Source of the DNA: Hyperoodon ampullatus
Taxonomy: Eukaryota > Chordata > Mammalia > Artiodactyla > Ziphiidae
Reading direction: 5' to 3'
Length of the DNA: 64,000 bases
NCBI GenBank assembly: GCA_949752795.1
Contig: OX457061.1
Span: 33,732,425-33,796,424, forward strand
Each line of letters begins with the position of its first letter. Within the stretch, counting starts at the first letter, position 1. Shown here in pieces: positions 57,613 through 64,000 of the stretch. The notes under the pieces are model-generated. The model was not told the origin of the DNA. It worked only from the letters and a program-made list of their open reading frames with translations, and did no database searches. The translations under genes and the position numbers were made by a program.

Positions 57613-58264
57613 AACCCATAAGTGTGAGAATAGCACAAATACTTATTTAGCCAGTAGAAAATCTAAGGTACCCTGGTTAGCTAATACTAATCGGGCTAAG
57701 GGATTAAGGGATGTCTATTGTGCTGCAGTGCAATCTTTTCAGCTATTTAACCAATGGCAGCTGATAGATTTCTGATCATCTTTTTGTTTACATACACTCC
57801 TGCATTAGGAACCAAGATTCCCCAAGATTTTGCCACTGGTGTCTTGGTATCTTGCTAACATATATTGCTTGACTCTGTAAAGAAGACAGAAAGGAGGTGC
57901 ATCTACTTCCTGATGTATAGACAATGGGGTAACATAATGTTCTAATAAACATAAACCTTCTATTTGTCAGCTATTAAAAAAAGAAAAGAAAAAGAAGAAA
58001 ATGTGAAGCTTCATCTAATTCTTGAAGAACAAGTAAAAGTTTCCCAGATAGAGAAGGAAGAAGAGGATAACAGGTAAAGGGAATAGCATGTGGAAAGGCA
58101 CAGAGGTAGGAGAAAACATTGTATGTTTGAATGAGGCATGGTGCAGAGCCCCCTAGCCAACACACAATGAACAAATAGCATGAGCAAGAAAACAAACCTT
58201 TGTCACACTCGGAGGTTTTGGAATTCTTGTTACCACAGCATAACCTAGGCAATCCTGGCTGACA

Positions 58265-58410
58265 CAACAGTCACATGTCCTTGGGCATGGATTTCTGAGT
58301 CTCAATTTCCTCATCTGTTTAAAAAAAAAAAAAAAAGGTAACAATGATATCACTCTCACTGGAATATTATAATAATAAAAATAAGTTAATAGATGTCAAC
58401 TTGCTTTGTA
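58265..58410 (+). mobile_element. MIR fragment
   Basis: 'gtccttgggcatggatttct', 'gagtctcaatttcctcatct', a run of 15-16 A, then a MIR-like 3' part ('atgatatcactctcactgga'). The A-run replaces the usual taaaatgg block. Confidence 0.6.
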
Positions 58411-59059
58411 AACTGACAACTGTTTTCCTCTATTCGGTGAACTTAAGATATTATTATTGATTTCTTTTAACAGAGCAAATAGCAAGAGAGGAAAGAATTA
58501 CTACCCAATGTTACTTTTTTCTCTCACATAAAAGAAAAGTTTATCTTCCATTTTGACTAGTCTTCTAAACAGACTGCAAGGTCTTTAGGTAAAACTCCGT
58601 ATGCCTCAAGTGGCAGTTCTAGGAAGATCCACCTTATCCCTCGTTGACACAATAAAAACAGACCTCTAGCAAGCCTAGACCTCCTTTGATGAGCCTTTCT
58701 GAAATGTGTACATCCATATCTTAGTAGACATACCACTGTCAGCTTTAGCTACAACAAAATTTCCTCTAATATGTGATTCTCACTCCCATTAACCTCCTCA
58801 TTCTACCAAACTTTGAATTCATTTATTTACTCAATTAGCAATCATGAAAATATATTGAGCACCTTCTCTATGCACAGAACATTGCTACAGTCAGGGTGGC
58901 TATGTTTTCTGAAACTCAAACTAGGACAGATGTTCAAACAACCAAAAATGTATAGGCAAGAAGAGAGTGCTTACAACTGAGCCCATTGTAGATAGAAGTC
59001 TAATGCACTATCTATTGGGTGAGCACATCGTGGATAATTCGGCATATATGATATCTAGG

Positions 59060-59595
59060 GGATAGTCATTCATTGATTCATTCAACAAATACTTATTGAC
59101 TTCCTAATAGGTGCTGGGGCTGCTAATGATAAACAAAAATAGACACCACTTCTGCCTGCAAGTTACTTACCATCTGAAATGGGAGACAGAAATGAGTGAA
59201 ACAGTCACGGATACAAGTAAACTGCCAAATGTGATAAGTGATTGGTATGATATCCTAAAGTGTCAAGGTACTTAATTTAGTCAGGGAGGCCAAGGAAGCT
59301 CTCCTCAGGAAATAATGCTTCAGCTGAGATTTGAAGGTAACTAAGTAGAGAGGAGAGGGAAGAGAATTCCATTCAGAAAGAAAGCATGTGTAAAGGCACT
59401 GCAGCAGAGTAAGCAGAGGAGACCAAAAGAAAGCAGGAATAGAGAAAGCTAGAAGGAAAATAATACGAAGTGAGGCTGGATCCAAAGAAGGTCAAGTAGG
59501 AAATGCTCAGCACTTATGTGCTTATACCAAGAGCGATAAGAAGCCATTGAAAGGATCCATAGAGGTATCAGACATGACATCAATTTGACCTTGAG
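59060..59595 (-). mobile_element. L2 copy, minus strand
   Basis: 'attcaacaaatacttattga', 'cttcctaataggtgctgggg', 'gggaggccaaggaagctctc', 'cttcagctgagatttgaagg', 'agagaattccattcagaaag', 'catgtgtaaaggcactgcag', 'aagaagccattgaaaggatc', 'agacatgacatcaatttgac'. Long L2 match in order. Confidence 0.8.
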
Positions 59596-59654
59596 TGGCA
59601 TAATGTCTGTCAGGAGGACTACATATAACCAGCATTAGCAATAAATTCAGGGAA

Positions 59655-60000
59655 ATACCAGAAGGTAAACTCACCAAAGTCAGGGATCTTTGTTCACTGA
59701 AGTACTTCAAATACCTAGAACAGTACCTGGTTCAAGGGAGGAACTCAATAAATATTTTCTTTTCTTTTCTTTTTTTTTTTGCGGTAAGCGGGCCTCTCAC
59801 TGTTGTGGCCTCTCCCATTGCGGAGCACGGGCTCCGGATGCACAGGCCCAGTGGCCATGGCTCATGGGCCCAGCCACTCCGCGGCATGTGGGATCTTCCC
59901 GGACCGGGGCACGAACCTGTGTCACCTGAATCGGCAGGCGGGCTCTCAACCACTGCACCACCAGGGAAGCCCTCAATAAATATTTTCTGAATGAATAATG
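59655..60000 (+). mobile_element. L2 3' tail, split by a CHR SINE
   Basis: 'gtcagggatctttgttcact', 'acctagaacagtacctggtt', 'gaactcaataaatattttct', [SINE], 'gaatgaataatg'. The SINE at 59761-59971 landed in the A/T-rich terminus of the L2. Confidence 0.8.
59744..59988 (-). mobile_element. CHR-type SINE with perfect TSD
   Basis: Body at about 59761-59971 inside a perfect 17-base duplication CTCAATAAATATTTTCT (59744-59760 and 59972-59988). On the minus strand: head with TGGTGGTGCAGTGG (A-box with one change), CHR body, A-tail with G interruptions (TTTTCTTTTCTTTT on the plus strand). Young copy with intact TSD. Confidence 0.96.
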
Positions 60001-60049
60001 ACACAAGCCTTTGAGTGGCTGGAAGAAGAAGCATCACTTCCAGAGATCA

Positions 60050-60320
60050 GACAGGATGTCAGGAGGCAACATGTGAGCTACATCTTGAAGACTAGGTAGG
60101 ATCAGGCTAGTAGAGATGAAGAGCTCAGGCATTCCAGGAAGATATTCCAGAGAAAGAGGTCTGTCTGGGCAAAGGCAGGGAGGCCACCAGGGCATGGACA
60201 GGATGAGCCGTTCACCTTGGCTGGAAGACAGGGTGCATGAAGGAATGTCATGCAAGGTAAATTGCAAAGGTAGGCTAAGGTTAAATGCTACAGGGTCACC
60301 TTGAATGCCAAAGTTATTTC
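60050..60320 (-). mobile_element. L2 fragment, minus strand
   Basis: 'gagctacatcttgaagacta', 'gctcaggcattccaggaaga', 'tctgtctgggcaaaggcagg' and 'gtcaccttgaatgccaaagt' give minus-strand L2 order. Confidence 0.6.
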
Positions 60321-60920
60321 CCAAGCTTATCCATATATCTTCTCTTGGCACTAGGAGTTCCCACTCACAGAAACACTGTGTGCTGTAGCAGGAAGAAACA
60401 GGCTCCAGGAACTCCAACTTGAAAAGTAAGAACTCTACACCAATGTGATGATAGGTTTTTTTGTGTTTTTATTTGGGAATTCCAGCACATGAGCCAGCCC
60501 TCCTCAGCATACCCTCCAGAGAGCCACCGGGACCGTCTTCCCTCTATCTGACACGTGGCTCTCACCACTCCAGCCTACACTTGTCCTACCCTTGGGGAGG
60601 TGGAAAAGGGGATGTGGAACTGAACAAATGTAATCCAGAATTCCAGGCACTGTCCAGGAGAAGCATGTGTGGCAGCTCAGTCATGCAGAACTTCTAAGGA
60701 AGTGCTTTTCCCATGGAGACTCCAAACCCTGTTTACTTGCCACTATTAATATATGCTGAATCACACGTGGAGAAATCAGAACTGTTGGAATGAATTACTG
60801 ATCACAAGAGTTATGAGTGTTAGTTGGAGGCAGGAATGAAATTCCAGGTACGCTATTTCACTCCGTGTGTGGGTGTATCTCATTCCTTTCTTAATTTTTA
60901 GGTATTGGGTTCACTAAAAG
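60321..60920. other. single-copy stretch, no gene seen
   Basis: Short overlapping frames on both strands (60365-60697), no recognised motif. Confidence 0.35.
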
Positions 60921-60924
60921 AGTA

Positions 60925-61025
60925 ACAGTCTAGAAGTCAGGAGCCCAATGGTAATCCTGGGTTGCCACAAACTATGTTAAGACTTAGTTACTTAACCTTT
61001 CTGGATTTCCTCATCTATTAAAAAC
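60925..61025 (+). mobile_element. MIR fragment
   Basis: 'ctagaagtcaggagcccaat', 'gacttagttacttaaccttt', 'ctggatttcctcatctatta' in MIR order. Confidence 0.65.
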
Positions 61026-61254
61026 AAATAAAGTAGGAGGTTGGGGGAGGGGGCAGAGGTGGAGAGCCAGGAGTTGGGGAGGTGAATAATAGGCATGCTG
61101 TGGCTGGAACATACCAAAGTCTTTCATTTTGGAAGTAGTGTTTGGGTGAGGGATGGTCCAGGACAGCAGAAAGTGGGTGGTGTGTGGAATCCGAACAGGC
61201 TTTGAGTCCCAGTCCTCTGCTCGTTGGTCATGTGTCCTTCCAAGCAAGGCTCAA

Positions 61255-61430
61255 CTGAGTGCTCACTCTTTGCCTATTCCAAATGCTTTACAGTGTTAAC
61301 TCAATTAATCCTTATAACTAAGTCCATGAGGGGAATTATCCCATTTTTATAAGTGAGGATACTGAGGCACAGAGATGATAACTTGCTCAAGGGCAGTAGA
61401 ATTGACTACAGAGCCTTACCACTCTTTACC
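61255..61430 (-). mobile_element. MIR fragment
   Basis: 'aatgctttacagtgttaact', 'caattaatccttataactaa', 'gtgaggatactgaggcacag', 'gataacttgctcaagggcag' in minus MIR order. Confidence 0.75.
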
Positions 61431-61659
61431 ACTCCACTCTTCTGCACTAAAAGAAAGACGGTGAGTAACTCACTGAACCTCTTTTAAGATTTTGTGTTCC
61501 CATAATGTATATAAATAATAGTAATACCAAAAATACCCACCTTAAATTGTAAAAAAAATACTATATTAAAGGTGAGTTCGAAAACACTTTAGTCGAATCA
61601 CAGGCTGACATCTAAAGGACCTTCTAGCTCCAATTCAACATCAACACTAATAATGATAC

Positions 61660-61810
61660 CTATTTAGCATCTAATGTACTCCAATACTCCAATAGGCATC
61701 TTTACCCCTATTTTTCAGAAAAGGAAATTGAGGAAGCTAGTAAGCACTGGTCCTAGCATCACTCTGGAGCACTTGAACTCAAGTCTGCCTGGGTCCTGCA
61801 GGCCATACTC
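61660..61810 (-). mobile_element. MIR fragment
   Basis: 'aataggcatctttaccccta', 'cagaaaaggaaattgaggaa', 'gagcacttgaactcaagtct' and 'gcctgggtcctgcaggcc' in minus MIR order. Two MIR copies lie in tandem orientation within 600 bases. Confidence 0.6.
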
Positions 61811-62334
61811 TTTGGATTCAATGCTGTGAAACTCTCACAGAGGCCCCAGGAATCTCAGCACGAAGAGTCCTGAGCCCACACAGATAAACTGGGCCAATAT
61901 GTTTCTAGAACTTTTTGATCTTCAAATCACTCTGGAGTGAAGAAATAAGAAAGGCAAAGAGCATCTCCAGATGATTCAGTTGGAAAAGACGAATGTTCCT
62001 GGGGACATTCAGAAGACGCTCTGCCTGCCTTCTACAGTTACAGAAGGATAGGCCTCTCCAGAGGACTATTCCTATTTACGTTCACATGGTCACCAGCCAG
62101 TCTGGGAAATCAAGCTGAACACCCTGTAGACTAGGATATGATTTTCTGCCCAGACCATGGTAAGCAGCAGCTCTCAGGCCTCCACATGTTTTAGATGGCC
62201 CAAGATGACCTGATACCAAGTGGGTGCTAAGGGCCAGACTCCAAGGGCCTACTCAGGTGTGTGTCCTGGGGAAAACTGTGGGCCTGGTGCAGAGGCCTGA
62301 CCAGTTCTCACCACAACCCTATCAAGAGGCCAAT

Positions 62335-62545
62335 TTGGTGCAGTGTAAAGACAACCAAGTCTTTGAAGCCAGACAGACTGAGGTATTCTAAATCCTATCA
62401 TGCTACTTATCGGCTTTATGTCCTTGGGCAAGTGATTTACCAATCAGAACCTCAGTCTCCTCATCTGTAAAATGAAGACAGTCATACCTGCTTCCTGAGG
62501 TAATATATATAAAGTTCCTGGCACATACCGGGTATTCAAAAACAC
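62335..62545 (+). mobile_element. MIR SINE
   Basis: MIR blocks in order: 'tctttgaagccagacagact', 'gtccttgggcaagtgattta', 'aacctcagtctcctcatctg', 'taaaatgaagacagtcatac', 'aaagttcctggcacatacc'. Near full length. Confidence 0.85.
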
Positions 62546-62669
62546 CCATCTCCCCTTCCCTGCTGAGGAAGAAGGGCTCTCCTCTAACACTTGGTTCCCA
62601 TCAGAAGATAAAAGAGTACCCAGAGAAACCTGAGAGAGAATACAGCTTCCTCAGGGTAACATCAGTTAC

Positions 62670-62760
62670 TTAATACTCATTCATTCACTCGTTCATTCAT
62701 TCAGTAAAAATTTACTGAGCACCTACTGTGTGCTGAGCACTATACTGAGAGCTTGGGAAG
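62670..62760 (-). mobile_element. L2 3' tail
   Basis: Minus-strand L2 end with an (ATTC)n-like run (CATTCATTCACTCGTTCATT), then 'agtaaaaatttactgagcac' and 'ctactgtgtgctgagcacta'. Confidence 0.7.
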
Positions 62761-63649
62761 AATCAGACATGGAGCCTTGCTACCCCCTCTCCCACCACCC
62801 CACACACACTCTCCTGCTCCCTGCCAGGCCACCTGAGGCAGAAAAAAGGGTCAGAAAGAACCATCTCCCTCTCAGAAGCAGGAGGTCACAGAGCAGAGCC
62901 AGTAGTCCGGTGAATCCACGATGTGGTTGCAGCCAGGAAGGGCAGGAGTGTCCAGGTGCTCAGAATTGCTCTATATGGAGAGAGGGATGGAGCGAAACTA
63001 CTCCTTTAACCCCTCCCCCCAGCCCCAGCCCTGCATGTACATAGGAGGTACTTATCAGGAAGACAGTAGATTCTAGGGCAAAGCAGACTGGGGAACATTG
63101 TGAATGGAGGGCCTTTGGGGCCTAAAGTATAGGAATTTATAACTCTGTGATTTTTGCCTGGGGAGAGGTTCCCAGTAGGAACCCAGAGCATGCTCAAAAA
63201 GCCCCTGGAGACTGATCACTGACTTTTCTATTAAGTCAATTATAAAAGATATCAAAGGAGTTGGGAATAATGGGGTGTCAGACTGGTGGGAGAGGGTAGA
63301 GATTTCTTCCTGATATTTCTCATATGTATCCCAAATTCAGTGCCATCTATAATCAGTATTGTGATCCACATTCTGAGATATGACTGGCTAAGGCACCATC
63401 TTGCTGTAGGGCCATATTATAAAGCCCAGTAACACCCTTTCCATCCTAGGCCAGCCATATGTGTTCCCTTCTAGATGCAAATTTCAGGAGGATATAGACA
63501 AAGAGGAACATGAGAGAAGCACAGGACACAGGATGTTAAGTCTGCAGCAAAGAAGACTAGAACCTGTGGACATGATCCCTGTTTTCAAATATGAGCACAG
63601 CTGTAGAAGGGAGGAAGAAGTAGGAGGGTTGCGTTTGGGACACTTAGGG

Positions 63650-63755
63650 GTAGATATCTTGGGAGTTCACTGCCACATCCCCAGTGCTTAACACAGTGCC
63701 TGGCCCGGAGTACACACTCACTACAGGTTTGTTGGATTTTGTTGAATTGAATGGA
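63650..63755 (+). mobile_element. L2 3' tail
   Basis: 'tgggagttcactgccacatc', 'cccagtgcttaacacagtgc', 'ctggcccggagtacacactc' and 'gtttgttggattttgttgaa' match the L2 terminus. A (GGGAT)n-like patch follows at about 63780-63802. Confidence 0.7.
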
Positions 63756-64000
63756 GACCTTTCAGAGAGTCAAACTGCTTCTGGATGGGATGGGATGGGA
63801 TGAGTGAGAAGAGAGGGGTCAAGCAGAGCACTGCCTACCTATAGAGGTGAGCAAGCCAGACGCCACATGGTGGGCCATGGGAGGATGGAATGGACAGCCA
63901 TCAAGGCTTCTCTGAGCCCTGAGGTTCCTTGCCCTCGAAGAGACAAACGATTCCCATTTCCCTGGGTGCTTTGGGCCTCATTGATATTATTACGCTCCTT

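Overview
This window looks like intergenic or deep intronic DNA from a cetacean (dolphin or whale) nuclear genome. The main evidence is nine copies of the tRNA-derived CHR-type SINE. Most are close to one another in sequence, keep pol III A and B boxes and A-tails, and several have perfect target-site duplications (TSDs). They sit with cetartiodactyl-type L1 3' ends and one L1 5' UTR. I saw no ruminant BovB/BOV-A elements and no pig PRE-1. AT-rich composition, MIR and L2 fossils, and MaLR LTRs fit a mammal. The assignment rests on recognising families from memory, not on alignment.

No protein-coding gene can be supported. The open frames are short, most lie in repeats, and none resembles a host protein. 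The only recognisable protein-coding sequence is decayed LINE: L1 ORF2 endonuclease and reverse-transcriptase remnants at 53.4-55.0 kb, and an L2/CR1-clade endonuclease remnant near 50.0-50.5 kb. Two exon-like stretches (24178-24282 plus, 24621-24776 minus) are recorded only as weak candidates.

Layout. 0-9 kb: AT-rich DNA with two young CHR SINEs, a long (TA)n tract and several MIRs. 9-14 kb: L2, MIR and three CHR SINEs of different ages. 14-19 kb: mostly single-copy DNA with two homeodomain-motif-rich patches. 19-21.2 kb: nested L1 pieces interrupted by a CHR SINE, then a truncated L1 3' end and an old DNA transposon. 22.2 kb: a 40-nt fragment of 5S rRNA flanked by perfect direct repeats. 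22.6-23.0 kb: a MaLR solo LTR. 28.9-30.3 kb: an L2 copy split by an MLT1-type LTR. 30.9 kb: a short inverted-repeat element. 32-39.3 kb: L2, MIR and old L1 fragments. 40.4 kb: an old long CHR SINE. 41.3-42.0 kb: a single-copy block that could be conserved non-coding DNA. 49.9-55 kb: an L2 endonuclease remnant, a young CHR SINE, an L1 5' UTR cut off at its 3' side, and a stack of L1 pieces in alternating orientation that includes a 5' inversion. 55-64 kb: L2 and MIR fossils, one more L1 3' end and a CHR SINE inserted in an L2 tail.

How the parts relate: the SINEs and the 5S fragment carry L1-endonuclease-like insertion sites, so nearly all the structure here is a layered record of L1-driven retrotransposition. 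I did not find a novel multi-gene system. The most notable items are the tailless 5S rRNA retrocopy, the 5'-inverted L1 and the 3'-truncated L1 5' UTR.
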